From BOG-908 sp965198855 (lineage in GTDB: Bacteria; Pseudomonadota; Alphaproteobacteria; Acetobacterales; Acetobacteraceae): DNA of 64,000 nucleotides. Below are positions 1 through 8,991 of the stretch, piece after piece (position 1 is the stretch's first letter; each line of letters starts with the position of its first letter). The DNA lies in contig CBDAPZ010000001.1 of the NCBI GenBank assembly GCA_965198855.1, forward strand, positions 1,364,001-1,428,000. The letters run 5' to 3'. The position numbers and the translations under genes were made by a program. The notes beneath the pieces are model-generated. The model searched no databases, was not told the DNA's origin, and worked only from the letters and a program-made list of their open reading frames with translations.

Positions 1-1148
1 CTGAGCACACGGCCACCCGTGGCGATCACCGTGCGATCGCGTAGATCGGTTCCCGCATGGAACACCGCAACATGCGGTATTGCAGCAGCCTGCTCCAAGC
101 CGTTGATGATGCCGCCTTTCTCATGGCTGCCCGGGTATCCACGCGCCGCGACCACCACCGAGATTGCGGTGACATCGAGCCACTGCACAGCGGTTTCCTT
201 CAGCGTGCCGGCGGCGGCGGCCAGCAGGAGCGGCAACAGGTCAGTCTGGATGCGGGGCAGAAGCACCTGTGTCTCGGGGTCGCCGAGGCGGACATTGTAT
301 TCGATGAGCTTGGGGCCGTCTGCTGTGAGCATCAGCCCTGCGAAGAGGATGCCGGTGAAGGGGGTGCCGCGCGCGGCCATCTCGCGCATTGCGGGACGGA
401 TGAAGAGGTCGAGGGCCGCAATCTGGGCGTCCAACGGGAAGTTTGCCGGCGGAGAAACGGCGCCCATGCCACCTGTATTTGGGCCGGTGTCGCCGTCGCC
501 GATGCGTTTGTGGTCCTGGGCGGCGCCGAGAAGGATGGCGTCGGTGCCGTCGCAGAGGGCGAACAGGCTGATTTCGTCGCCTTCCAGGCATTCCTCGATC
601 ACCAGGCTGGCGCCGGCTTCCCCAAGAGAACCGTCCAGGAGCATGGCGCGTATGGCGGCTTCGGCTTCGGCTTCGGTCTGCGCTACGACGACGCCTTTGC
701 CGGCGGCGAGCCCGTCGGCCTTGACCACGATGGGCGCGCCGCGGCGGCCGACGAAATCGAGGGCTGCCGCGGTTTCGGTGAAACGCTCCCAAAGGGCGGT
801 GGGAATGCCGGCGGCATCGCAGATCTCTTTCGCGAAACTCTTGCTGCCTTCGAGGGCGGAAGCGGCGGCGGTCGGGCCGCAGCAGCGCAGGCCGGCGGCG
901 ACGCAGGCATCGGCGAGGCCGGCAACGAGCGGCGCTTCTGGGCCGGGCAACACGAGGTCGATGTTTTCGCGCAGGGCGAAATCGACCAGCGCCGGAATGT
1001 CGAGCACGCCGATGGCGACGTTTTCCGCGAGCATGGCGGTACCCGGGTTGCCGGGGGCGACGAAAAGCTTCGTCAGTAACGGAGAGTTGGAGATCGCCCA
1101 GGCTAAAGCGTGCTCGCGGCCGCCGGACCCCACCACCAGAACACGCAT
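1..1148 (-). CDS. purD: Phosphoribosylamine-glycine ligase, 3' end cut by window edge
   Basis: GAR synthetase joins phosphoribosylamine and glycine using ATP, the second step of cytosolic purine synthesis. The ATG at 1148 begins MRVLVVGSGGREHAL, the N-terminal nucleotide-fold motif of PurD. The ATP-grasp region follows (VVKADGLAAGKGVVVA, later LEGDEISLFALCDG and the segment EYNVRLGDPETQVLLPR). About 382 codons are present and the normal protein is about 425 residues, so only the C-terminal part is missing beyond base 1. It is divergent from xseA with 53 bp between the start codons, a neighbourhood I know from other alphaproteobacteria. Identification is secure. Confidence 0.97.
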   Translation of the reverse strand, partial: MRVLVVGSGGREHALAWAISNSPLLTKLFVAPGNPGTAMLAENVAIGVLDIPALVDFALRENIDLVLPGPEAPLVAGLADACVAAGLRCCGPTAAASALEGSKSFAKEICDAAGIPTALWERFTETAAALDFVGRRGAPIVVKADGLAAGKGVVVAQTEAEAEAAIRAMLLDGSLGEAGASLVIEECLEGDEISLFALCDGTDAILLGAAQDHKRIGDGDTGPNTGGMGAVSPPANFPLDAQIAALDLFIRPAMREMAARGTPFTGILFAGLMLTADGPKLIEYNVRLGDPETQVLLPRIQTDLLPLLLAAAAGTLKETAVQWLDVTAISVVVAARGYPGSHEKGGIINGLEQAAAIPHVAVFHAGTDLRDRTVIATGGRVL

Positions 1149-1201
1149 CGTGCCACATCCCGCAAATTTACCTGGCACGCCCTCTAGCATAGGGTGGCGA
1201 C

Positions 1202-2641
1202 ATGGACGAAGCCGTCGGCGCCACGCGCAGCAACATCCCCGAATACTCGGTCAGCGACCTCTCCGGCGCGATCAAGCGCACGCTGGAGGGGGCATTCGGG
1301 CGGATCAGGGTGCGCGGCGAGATCACCGAGCTGAAGGCCTATCCGTCCGGTCATGTATATCTCAGCCTGAAGGATGAGGGCGGGAAGGTGCGTGCCGTCA
1401 TCTGGAAGTCGGCCGCGGCGAGGCTCGGACTGAAGCCGGAGAACGGGGTTGAGGTGATCGCCACCGGCAAAATCTCCGCTTATGGCGACCGCTCGGAATA
1501 CCAGCTGGTGATCGACCGGCTGGAATATGCCGGCGCTGGCGCGCTCCTGGCTCGTATAGAGCTTCTCAAACAAAGGTTTGCGGCTGAAGGCCTGTTCGAT
1601 GCGGCACTCAAGAAGCCGATCCCGCGCCTGCCCGCTGTGGTGGGGGTGATTACCTCGTCCAGCGGTGCTGTGCTGCATGATATCATGACGACGATTGCGC
1701 GGCGTTTTCCCCGTAAAATCTTGTTGTGGCCGGTGCCGGTGCAGGGAGAAGGTGCGGCGGAGCGGATCGCCGCGGCCATTTTCGGCATGGATCGTCTGCC
1801 GCTCTCGGGCATTCCGCGGCCGGATGTGCTGATCGTCGCACGTGGCGGCGGCAGCCTCGAAGACCTGATGGCGTTCAACGAGGAGGTGGTGGTGCGTGCC
1901 GCCGCCGCCTGCCGCCTGCCGCTGATCTCCGCGGTCGGGCACGAGACGGATACCACGCTGATCGATTTCGTCAGCGACCGTCGCGCCCCCACACCAACGG
2001 CCGCTGCCGAGATGGCAGTACCGGCACGGCTGGAGCTTCTGGCCGACCTCACGCAAAAAACAGCGCGGCTCCTGGGCGCGCTGGACAGGCTAGCGCAGTC
2101 AAGCCGCGCCCGGCTGGCTGCGGCGGGGGCGGCATTGCCTGATCTGCCGGGCATCGTCGGCAATGCGCGGCTGCGGCTGGATGATCGCGGGCAGCGCCTG
2201 TCGATGGCGCTGCCGAACCTGCTGAGCGCACGCGCAACTTCGCTGGTGCGGGTGGAGCGGCACATCCCCGATCCCCGCGGCTTGATCGCGGCGCGGCGCG
2301 CGGCGCTGGCTGTGGCGGGGCTGCGCCTGCTGACGGGGCTGCGAGCCTCGGTGCAACGGCATCGCGACGCAGTGACGAGCCTATCGCCCAGGTTGAATGT
2401 GACGGGCATCAGGCAGCGCCTGCGCGAGCAATCATCGCGACTCGACGTGCTGACGGCGCGGTTGGACGGCGCCTCCTACGAGCGCGTTCTGGCCAGGGGC
2501 TTTGTGCTGGTGCGCGATGCTTCAGGACACGCAGTCACCCGCGCAAGCGATGTAAAACCGAACGCCCGCCTAAAACTCGTTTTTGCAGACGGCCAGATAG
2601 GCGTCACGCCGGAAACGCGTCAAGGCCGGCTACCTCTTTAA
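1202..2641 (+). CDS. xseA: Exodeoxyribonuclease VII large subunit
   Basis: XseA is the catalytic subunit of exonuclease VII, which with XseB degrades single-stranded DNA to oligonucleotides. The 479-residue product is of family length. The N-terminal OB fold is at about residues 17-115 (YSVSDLSGAIKRTLEG, VRGEITELKAYPSGHVY). The catalytic domain follows with GVITSSSGAVLHDI and the conserved HETDTTLIDFVSDRRAPTP block beginning at His247. A GGTGG sequence lies just upstream of the ATG. The xseB partner is not in the window. The gene ends just before an A/T-rich hairpin repeat that may act in 3'-end formation. Confidence 0.97.
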   Translation: MDEAVGATRSNIPEYSVSDLSGAIKRTLEGAFGRIRVRGEITELKAYPSGHVYLSLKDEGGKVRAVIWKSAAARLGLKPENGVEVIATGKISAYGDRSEYQLVIDRLEYAGAGALLARIELLKQRFAAEGLFDAALKKPIPRLPAVVGVITSSSGAVLHDIMTTIARRFPRKILLWPVPVQGEGAAERIAAAIFGMDRLPLSGIPRPDVLIVARGGGSLEDLMAFNEEVVVRAAAACRLPLISAVGHETDTTLIDFVSDRRAPTPTAAAEMAVPARLELLADLTQKTARLLGALDRLAQSSRARLAAAGAALPDLPGIVGNARLRLDDRGQRLSMALPNLLSARATSLVRVERHIPDPRGLIAARRAALAVAGLRLLTGLRASVQRHRDAVTSLSPRLNVTGIRQRLREQSSRLDVLTARLDGASYERVLARGFVLVRDASGHAVTRASDVKPNARLKLVFADGQIGVTPETRQGRLPL

Positions 2642-2642
2642 C

Positions 2643-2683
2643 AATAAAGATTTTTTGCTCTTTGTTTTAAAAAAGAAGTGCTT
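2643..2683 (+). repeat. A/T-rich hairpin repeat, copy A
   Basis: This is the first of ten related elements in the window. The pattern is A-rich, TTTTTTGC, then an imperfect hairpin ending AAAAAAGAAG. It lies directly after the xseA stop codon, so terminator function is possible. This copy is the most diverged (CTCTTTG in place of CTTCTTT). Confidence 0.8.
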
Positions 2684-2700
2684 GATTACTTGCTGGCGCC

Positions 2701-3105
2701 TCAGCCAATGATTCGAGGCTCCCGCACATATCCGAACTCGGCCGTGCCCGTCCACGCCCGTCCATCCGGGTAGCGAAGTTGGATCCCGACGAGATCGCTG
2801 TCGTTCGCCAGCGACATGTTAACGCCCGTCTGAACATTCCCGAATTTCGTTATGGCGCTCTTCGTCAGCGTGAAATGCGTCGTCGAACCACATCGTGCGC
2901 AAAAGTGGATTTCTGCAGCCGGATCGTCTTTGTCTTCCCGGCTATAACCTCCGGTCGCGCCCTCGATGCTGACGTCGGAAGGGTGGAAATAGGCCCAGCG
3001 AGCGCCGGACTTGCTGCACAATGTGCAGTTGCACTCGTTGATGAAGTCCGGTCGCTTTGCCACTTGCAGGCGGACGTGACCGCAAAGACAGGTAAGTTTC
3101 AGCAT
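2701..3105 (-). CDS. GFA/CENP-V family zinc protein
   Basis: This 134-residue protein belongs to the family named after glutathione-dependent formaldehyde-activating enzyme, small zinc-binding beta proteins whose individual roles are mostly unknown. Cysteines typical of the fold are present: Cys6 and Cys8 (TCLCGHV), Cys25, Cys27 and Cys30 (NECNCTLCSKSG), and Cys69 and Cys72 (FCARCGS). Family membership is clear. The substrate is not, since most members do not act on formaldehyde. It is a single gene, convergent with xseA and flanked on both sides by A/T-rich repeats. Confidence 0.88.
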   Translation of the reverse strand: MLKLTCLCGHVRLQVAKRPDFINECNCTLCSKSGARWAYFHPSDVSIEGATGGYSREDKDDPAAEIHFCARCGSTTHFTLTKSAITKFGNVQTGVNMSLANDSDLVGIQLRYPDGRAWTGTAEFGYVREPRIIG

Positions 3106-3156
3106 TATGTTCTGATATCAAGAGGTTCGCTCGCCGGTCTTGGAAACATAAGCCAA

Positions 3157-3192
3157 GCGCTTCTTTTTTGAAAAAAGGCGCAAAAAACTTTT
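3157..3192 (-). repeat. A/T-rich hairpin repeat, copy B
   Basis: This is a reverse-oriented copy (GCGCTTCTTTTTTG...AAAAAAGGCGC, then CAAAAAACTTTT). The hairpin arms are extended by a GCGC/GGCGC pairing not seen in other copies. It overlaps the last two bases of the sulfotransferase stop codon. Confidence 0.8.
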
Positions 3193-4504
3193 AGGTCTTC
3201 AGGATATCTCGTTTTGCCAGGGTGCCGTGGAGGCGGCGGAGAGGCTGCATGGCACGGGCCAACAGAATTTCCGCGGCGGTGAGGGTGCGGCGGGGAAAAG
3301 AGCCGGGACGCTGGGCATCGGGTAGTCTTGGCGTGAGCCAGCTTCCGGGCGTGCCGCCGGCGAGCTTTTCGAGAATGATGTCCATGCGCGCGGCTGAGAG
3401 GCGATCGCGACGCGTCAACACCAGCACCTCGGCGGCACCATGCGCCTCGCGCCACCCGGCCGGCGGAGGTGCAAGGTCGGACGCGGATCGCGCACGGGGA
3501 ACCAACTGGATCGGTTCGCCGATGCGCACCTGCAACGCCGTCTCCACATCGCGGCGATGCTCGAGGTCCGTCGCAATGGCATCGAGGTCGATCACAAGGG
3601 CTTCCGAATCCAAAGCGGCGGTCGCGCAAAGTGTCCAGAACGCCAGGAAACCACGGTAATGCTCCGCCGGTGATAGACGGCGCACGTGCAGCCAGCAGGC
3701 TTCCACCGCATAATCCATGTCATCGCTATAAAGCGTCGGAATATTCACGCCCAAAGCGAGCGCCGCTTCGCGCACTGCGGGGTTCCGGGCGTTGCGCGCC
3801 AGAACGAGCATAGGCGCTAGAGCGAAATACCGATTACGTTGATCCTGCAGCAATCTTTGACCGGATTCGTATTGTGCGACCGGATTGCGCAGCACCACGG
3901 CATGCAACGCATCGGGAAACCGCCGCTCGAACCAGCCGACACGACCCATGGAGCGACAGAATTTCAGCACCGGCAGCCGGCCCTGTGCGACCGGCCCTGC
4001 CATCAGGGACGAGAGATAAGATTCGAGCGCAGGATCGGCCGGGTCGTCCGGTGCACGAAAGAACCCGTCAAACGCAAAACGCGGCTGATACAACGCCACG
4101 CCGCGTCCGTGTGCGGGGATGAGGTCACGGAACTCCTCGAAATACGGGGCGGTCTCGCTATGGTTTGATTGCCAGGAACCGGGACGCATGGTCTCGACGT
4201 CACGCCGGCGAAAGCGTGCGGCATGCTCGTGCAGAGGTTCGTAATAGCCGTGCACCTGAGCGTAAGCGCGGCACCGGCTCCAGATCCAGGTGCCGCCGCT
4301 GCGCCAGCCGGTATGCAGGAACACCGCCTGCCCGGCCCGCGCAGCCGGCTGATGTGAGCCGCTGAGCCCTTCGATGCGACGCTCCAGAACGACCGTCGAC
4401 GGCAATATCGCGGTGTTCAAGGCCTCTGCCGTTCTCTCGGACGTCCTGCTTGACCGGCCATTCACCTCGCCCCCTGCTCTCACATCCGCGTGCTCAGTCT
4501 GCAT
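3191..4504 (-). CDS. Sulfotransferase family protein
   Basis: Predicted PAPS-dependent sulfotransferase of 437 residues, acceptor unknown. The phosphosulfate-binding loop is seen at residues 62-75 as FLHTGWRSGGTWIW (family pattern: hydrophobic strand followed by G-R/S-x-G-T/S). A second conserved region is VVLRNPVAQYESG, similar to the 3'-phosphate-binding RDP-x-x-x-x-S segment. I chose the ATG at 4504 because AAGG stands six bases before it; the frame is open to 4657, but that extension looks non-coding. It sits alone, divergent from the radical SAM gene. Glycosyltransferases elsewhere in the window suggest a role in surface glycan modification, which is inference only. Confidence 0.75.
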   Translation of the reverse strand: MQTEHADVRAGGEVNGRSSRTSERTAEALNTAILPSTVVLERRIEGLSGSHQPAARAGQAVFLHTGWRSGGTWIWSRCRAYAQVHGYYEPLHEHAARFRRRDVETMRPGSWQSNHSETAPYFEEFRDLIPAHGRGVALYQPRFAFDGFFRAPDDPADPALESYLSSLMAGPVAQGRLPVLKFCRSMGRVGWFERRFPDALHAVVLRNPVAQYESGQRLLQDQRNRYFALAPMLVLARNARNPAVREAALALGVNIPTLYSDDMDYAVEACWLHVRRLSPAEHYRGFLAFWTLCATAALDSEALVIDLDAIATDLEHRRDVETALQVRIGEPIQLVPRARSASDLAPPPAGWREAHGAAEVLVLTRRDRLSAARMDIILEKLAGGTPGSWLTPRLPDAQRPGSFPRRTLTAAEILLARAMQPLRRLHGTLAKRDILKT

Positions 4505-4711
4505 GATGACCTTACGGCAAATCGCGACGTGGTGGCCCGTTGCCAGCCGACAAGTTGTTACAATGCGCAACAGCCTATGCCAGTTTTCACGACCTGCCGC
4601 GAGGTCAATTGCTGCCGCCTTAAGCTCCTTGTGGAACGCGATAGTGAACAAACACACCTCGACCCGCGAGCGCTACCGCGATAGAACATACGGCGAACAC
4701 TAAGGCCGAGC

Positions 4712-5929
4712 ATGGAGCTTCTGCGCAAACTCGAGATCCTGGCGGATGCCGCCAAATACGATGCCTCTTGCGCATCGTCCGGCACAGAGAAGCGCAATTC
4801 ACTGGGCGCCAAAAGCGGGGTGGGCTCCACCGAGGGCATGGGGATTTGCCACGCCTATGCGCCGGACGGGCGCTGTATCTCGCTGCTCAAGATCCTGCTG
4901 ACGAATGCCTGCATCTATGAATGCATCTACTGCATCAACCGACGTTCCTCGAACGTGCAGCGGGCGCGTTTCAGCGTGGAGGAAGTGGTCAAGCTGACGC
5001 TTGGGTTTTATCGGCGCAATTGCATCGAGGGATTGTTCCTCAGTTCCGGCATCATCCGCTCGCCCGATTACACCATGGAGCAGGTGGTGGGCGTCGCCCG
5101 CATCTTGCGCGAGGAGCATGGATTCCGCGGGTATATCCACTTGAAAACCATTCCCGACGCGGACCCGCTGCTGATGGCCGAAGCCGGGAAATACGCCGAC
5201 CGGATCAGCATCAACGTCGAGTTACCGACTCAGACCAGCCTGCAGAACCTCGCACCCGAGAAGGATTTTGCCGGCATCAGGCGTTCGATGGGCCGCATGC
5301 GCCAGCACATCGATGCTGCAAAGGACAAGACACATACAGGGCGAAAGGCAGCGCGATTCGCACCTGCCGGACAGAGCACGCAGATGATCGTGGGCGCCGA
5401 TGACAGCAGCGATCGCTCGATCATGCAGCTCAGTTCGACGCTGTATGGGTCGTATGGATTGCGTCGGGTGTATTACTCCGCGTTCAGCCCGATTCCCGAT
5501 GCGTCGGCCGCCTTGCCCCCGCGGCCGGCGCCCTTGCTGCGTGAACATCGCCTCTACCAGGCCGACTGGCTGCTGCGGTTCTACGGTTTCACGGTGACGG
5601 AGCTTGCCACCGATGCGGCCGGCAATATGAGCCTGGAGATCGACCCGAAGATGGCCTGGGCGCTGCAAAACCCTGGGCAGTTCCCGGTCGATATCAATCG
5701 CGCGCCGAAGGAGATGTTGCTGCGGGTGCCCGGGCTCGGCGTGAAAGCGGCGTCGCGCGTCCTGCAAGCACGGAAATTCCGTCAGTTGCGGATGGAGGAT
5801 CTGGCGCGTCTACGGCTTTCGCTTGCCAAACTTGCACCTTTCATCGTCACCGCGGATCACCGGCCAGGGCGCGAACTCGATCAGGCGCGGCTGGTCGTGC
5901 CGAAACCGCGCCAACTGGAATTGATCTGA
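4712..5929 (+). CDS. Putative DNA modification/repair radical SAM protein
   Basis: This 405-residue protein matches the family described as putative DNA modification/repair radical SAM protein, which occurs next to UdgX-type uracil-DNA binding proteins. The 4Fe-4S ligands are Cys67, Cys71 and Cys74 (CIYECIYC). The family segments GMGICHAYAPDGRCISLLKI and EGLFLSSGI are recognisable. The C-terminal third carries a helix-hairpin-helix DNA-binding segment, LLRVPGLGVKAASRVL. AAGG stands six bases before the ATG. The next gene (UdgX) follows within about 40 bases, so they are probably co-transcribed. The reaction catalysed is unknown in the literature I know. Confidence 0.9.
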   Translation: MELLRKLEILADAAKYDASCASSGTEKRNSLGAKSGVGSTEGMGICHAYAPDGRCISLLKILLTNACIYECIYCINRRSSNVQRARFSVEEVVKLTLGFYRRNCIEGLFLSSGIIRSPDYTMEQVVGVARILREEHGFRGYIHLKTIPDADPLLMAEAGKYADRISINVELPTQTSLQNLAPEKDFAGIRRSMGRMRQHIDAAKDKTHTGRKAARFAPAGQSTQMIVGADDSSDRSIMQLSSTLYGSYGLRRVYYSAFSPIPDASAALPPRPAPLLREHRLYQADWLLRFYGFTVTELATDAAGNMSLEIDPKMAWALQNPGQFPVDINRAPKEMLLRVPGLGVKAASRVLQARKFRQLRMEDLARLRLSLAKLAPFIVTADHRPGRELDQARLVVPKPRQLELI

Positions 5930-5966
5930 CACGTTGACCGGCCTTGCAGAGGTGCAAGGCAGGCGG

Positions 5967-7367
5967 ATGCGCAGCGTCATTCTCGCTCATGAGGTCGATT
6001 TCGAAGGCTGGCGACGCGCAGCGCGCGGCCTGGCGTTGGAAGGCGTGCCGCCGGAGCAGGTGGTCTGGTCGGTGGAGGAGTCCGGCGATCTTTTTGCGGA
6101 GCCAAGTGAGATCGTGGCGACGAGCGGGGCTTTCTCGGTGCCGCGCAGCCTGGTGAATTTTGCCGAGACTGCGATCCAGGCGCGCGATCCAGCCCGGTTT
6201 GGCCTGCTCTACGCGCTGATCTGGCGCGCGCATCGCGGTGAAAAGCAGATTCTAGAGGATGCAGCCGACCCGCTGGTGGCACGGGTGATGCGGCTGGCGC
6301 AGGCGGTGCGGCGCGACACCCACAAGATGCGTGCCTTCCTGCGCTTCCGCGAAGTGAACGAGGAAGGCGTCGTGCGCTACGTCGCCTGGTTCGAGCCTGA
6401 CCATTTCATCGTCGAAGGCAATGCGGCGTTTTTCGTGCGGCGTTTTACCACCATGGTTTTCTCGATCCTTACTCCCTATCGCAGCCTGCATTGGGACTGC
6501 GAGACGGTGCGCCTGGCTCCCGGCGCGCAGAAGGCGGACGTGCCTGATGACGACGCACTGGAAGCCTATTGGCGTGCCTATTTCTCCAGCATCTTCAACC
6601 CCGCGCGGGTGAAGATCTCGGCAATGATGTCGGAAATGCCGAAGAAATATTGGCACAATTTACCTGAAGCCGCGGCTATTCCGGAACTCATCCGCGAGGC
6701 CCGCAGCCGAACGCAGCAAATGGTGGAAAACCCGGTGATCTCTCCAGAACGCCCGACACGGCGCCCTCCCGCTCCCCGCGCCGATGCACCTGTGGGTCTC
6801 GCCGCCGAGGCGGCCATCTGCCAGCGCTGCGACCTCTGGCAGCACGCGACACAGACCGTGTTTGGCGAGGGCCCGCTGGATGCCCGCATCATGCTGGTGG
6901 GTGAGCAGCCGGGCGACCAGGAGGACCTTGCAGGGCGTCCGTTCGTAGGACCCGCCGGTCAGATGCTGGATCGTGCGTTGGCCGAAGCGGGCGTCGATCG
7001 CAGCACCGTCTACGTCACCAACGCGGTGAAGCATTTTAAATTCGAGGCGCGCGGCAAGCGTCGCATCCACGCGACGCCCGACCGCATGGAGATCGAGATC
7101 TGCCGCTTCTGGCTCGACCAGGAACGCGCGCACATCAAGCCCGCGCTCACCGTGCTGCTCGGCGCATCGGCGGCGCGCGCCGTGCTGGGGCGGACGGTGA
7201 CGATCTCACGCGAGCGTGGCCGGCCGATCCCCCTTGGCGATGGGCGCGCCTTCGTTACGGTGCACCCGTCCTATCTGCTGCGGCTACCGGATGAGGAGGC
7301 AAAGAGGCGTGAATATGCGGCCTTTGTCGCCGACCTGCGCATGGCGCACAGCCTGGTGGAAAGCTGA
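5967..7367 (+). CDS. DUF4130 domain fused to UdgX uracil-DNA binding protein
   Basis: A fusion of about 466 residues. The N-terminal half (about 1-240) is the DUF4130/TIGR03915 domain of unknown function that accompanies the radical SAM protein. The C-terminal half is UdgX, a family-4-like uracil-DNA glycosylase. It shows MLVGEQPGDQEDLAGRPFVG, the Fe-S cysteine region (ICQRCDLW), VTVHPSYLLR and the diagnostic insertion KRRIH at residues 364-368. His368 corresponds to the histidine known in mycobacterial UdgX to form a covalent bond with the abasic site after uracil removal. The frame opens at a TTG at 5934, but the ATG at 5967 fits the domain start better. Confidence 0.93.
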   Translation: MRSVILAHEVDFEGWRRAARGLALEGVPPEQVVWSVEESGDLFAEPSEIVATSGAFSVPRSLVNFAETAIQARDPARFGLLYALIWRAHRGEKQILEDAADPLVARVMRLAQAVRRDTHKMRAFLRFREVNEEGVVRYVAWFEPDHFIVEGNAAFFVRRFTTMVFSILTPYRSLHWDCETVRLAPGAQKADVPDDDALEAYWRAYFSSIFNPARVKISAMMSEMPKKYWHNLPEAAAIPELIREARSRTQQMVENPVISPERPTRRPPAPRADAPVGLAAEAAICQRCDLWQHATQTVFGEGPLDARIMLVGEQPGDQEDLAGRPFVGPAGQMLDRALAEAGVDRSTVYVTNAVKHFKFEARGKRRIHATPDRMEIEICRFWLDQERAHIKPALTVLLGASAARAVLGRTVTISRERGRPIPLGDGRAFVTVHPSYLLRLPDEEAKRREYAAFVADLRMAHSLVES

Positions 7368-7406
7368 AACACGACCAGGCCTGGCTGCCCCTTGTGCAGT
7401 AATGTC

Positions 7407-8984
7407 ATGAGGAGCTTGCCCGCAGCCCAAATCGGCACGGTTGAAGCAATTCTGTTCGAGGCTGCCTGCCTCGACCTGCCGAACCCGCTCGTCTACGCGA
7501 ATTTTTCAGAGCATTGCGATGCCGCCGCACGCCGTTCCCTGCTGTCGCGCAACCTGCCGCGGCGCGCCGATTATCCGGCCGGGACATTGCTGCGCTATCC
7601 GCCGGGCATGCTGGTTTATGGTGACCGGTCCTACCTTGCCGTCGCCGGCGACGCGGTCGTGCTGGAGCAGATAGCGCCCTGGTGCACCGATCCGCTCGAG
7701 GAGGCGCAACGCATGTGCGCCGATGCCGACCAAGCGCACGCTGTCAGCCGCGAATGTCTGCTGCTGGCGCGTTTCGGCGAGAACACCTGGGGCCACTGGG
7801 TGGCGGAGATGCTGTCGAAAGCTGCCATCGCGGAGCGGTTCTTTCCCGGCAGATTTGCCTACGTTGTGCCCTGGTGGACCACGGAGCGGAACGCAAAGCG
7901 TGGATTTGCCGATGCGGTTCTGGAATCGCTCGCAGCCTACGGCATCCAGCCGGATCGCTTGGTTCGCATGGGCGGTTTCCAGTCCTACCGGTTCGCCGCC
8001 CTGCACGACATCACCGGCGTCTGGCAGCACGGCCCGCATCCCGGCACGCTCGAGAGCCTGCGACATATGGTTCTGCCAAAAAGCACAGATCGCGGGCGAA
8101 AGCGCGTGGCCTTGCTGCGCCGGCCGCCGGATGCACGCGCCGTGTTCAATGCCGGCGAGATCCAACATTTTCTGAAAGCGCAGGGTTTTGTGATCGTCGA
8201 CCTGGCTGCAGAATCTTTCACCAGCCAACTGCGTTTATTTCGGGAGGCGGAACTCGTCGTGGGCAGCCTGGGCTCAAATTTCACCGGATCGCTGTTTGGC
8301 GGCCATGGTCAACACCTTCTGAGCCTAGCGCCTGCCACTTGGGCGGACGGGTATTTCATCGGACTGTTCCAGCATCTGGACGTGCGCCACGCCGATCTAC
8401 GCGGCCCCGCCATCGTGCAGGACGGCACGGCACCCGAGCATGCGCCACATCACATCGAGCGCGATGAACTGGCAGACGCGATAGCAGCCCTCATCCGGCC
8501 TGATAGCGATTCGGCGCGCAATGTGGACGGCGAGATGGTGCCGGCCCGTCTGGGTGCGGAAGTGCTGAGCGTGTCGTTCCAGGATGACGGCATCGTGCAG
8601 TTCATTGGAGACTGGTCCAGCCCGGAACCAACGCATCGCTGGTCGCTGGGGCCATCCAGCAGACTACGTTTTGCGCGCAATACCCTGCCGCCCGGCAGAG
8701 CGTTCTGGATGGAGATCGAAGGCCAGGGCCATGTCTATCCGCCGCATCTACCAACGCGGCCCTTGGATATTCTACTCAATGGCAGTTCGATCGGGCATTT
8801 CGACGTGATCGGGAGAGCCCGCTATTTCTGCCATGTGAAACCGGACGTGCTGGACGCCAGCAATGATCTAACGCTGACATTTCTTCATCCGGTCTGTCCT
8901 TCGCCGCGGATGATGGGCGGCGGAGAGGATGATCGGCCGTTAGGGTTCGGCTTCGAAAAGCTGGTGTTTTACGCGGCCGTTTGA
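7407..8984 (+). CDS. Glycosyltransferase family 61-like protein
   Basis: About 525 residues. The central part (about 110-350) looks like a GT61-type glycosyltransferase: CLLLARFGENTWGHWVAEML, later RKRVALLRRPPDARAVFN, then LFREAELVVGSLGSNFTGSLF, which resembles the family segment for sugar-nucleotide binding. The C-terminal 150 residues form a separate beta-rich extension that I do not recognise. I favour the ATG at 7407; an in-frame TTG at 7392 is also possible. It stands alone 40 bp after the UdgX gene. Donor and acceptor are unknown, though extracellular polysaccharide synthesis is likely. Confidence 0.65.
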   Translation: MRSLPAAQIGTVEAILFEAACLDLPNPLVYANFSEHCDAAARRSLLSRNLPRRADYPAGTLLRYPPGMLVYGDRSYLAVAGDAVVLEQIAPWCTDPLEEAQRMCADADQAHAVSRECLLLARFGENTWGHWVAEMLSKAAIAERFFPGRFAYVVPWWTTERNAKRGFADAVLESLAAYGIQPDRLVRMGGFQSYRFAALHDITGVWQHGPHPGTLESLRHMVLPKSTDRGRKRVALLRRPPDARAVFNAGEIQHFLKAQGFVIVDLAAESFTSQLRLFREAELVVGSLGSNFTGSLFGGHGQHLLSLAPATWADGYFIGLFQHLDVRHADLRGPAIVQDGTAPEHAPHHIERDELADAIAALIRPDSDSARNVDGEMVPARLGAEVLSVSFQDDGIVQFIGDWSSPEPTHRWSLGPSSRLRFARNTLPPGRAFWMEIEGQGHVYPPHLPTRPLDILLNGSSIGHFDVIGRARYFCHVKPDVLDASNDLTLTFLHPVCPSPRMMGGGEDDRPLGFGFEKLVFYAAV

Positions 8985-8991
8985 CGCAACC

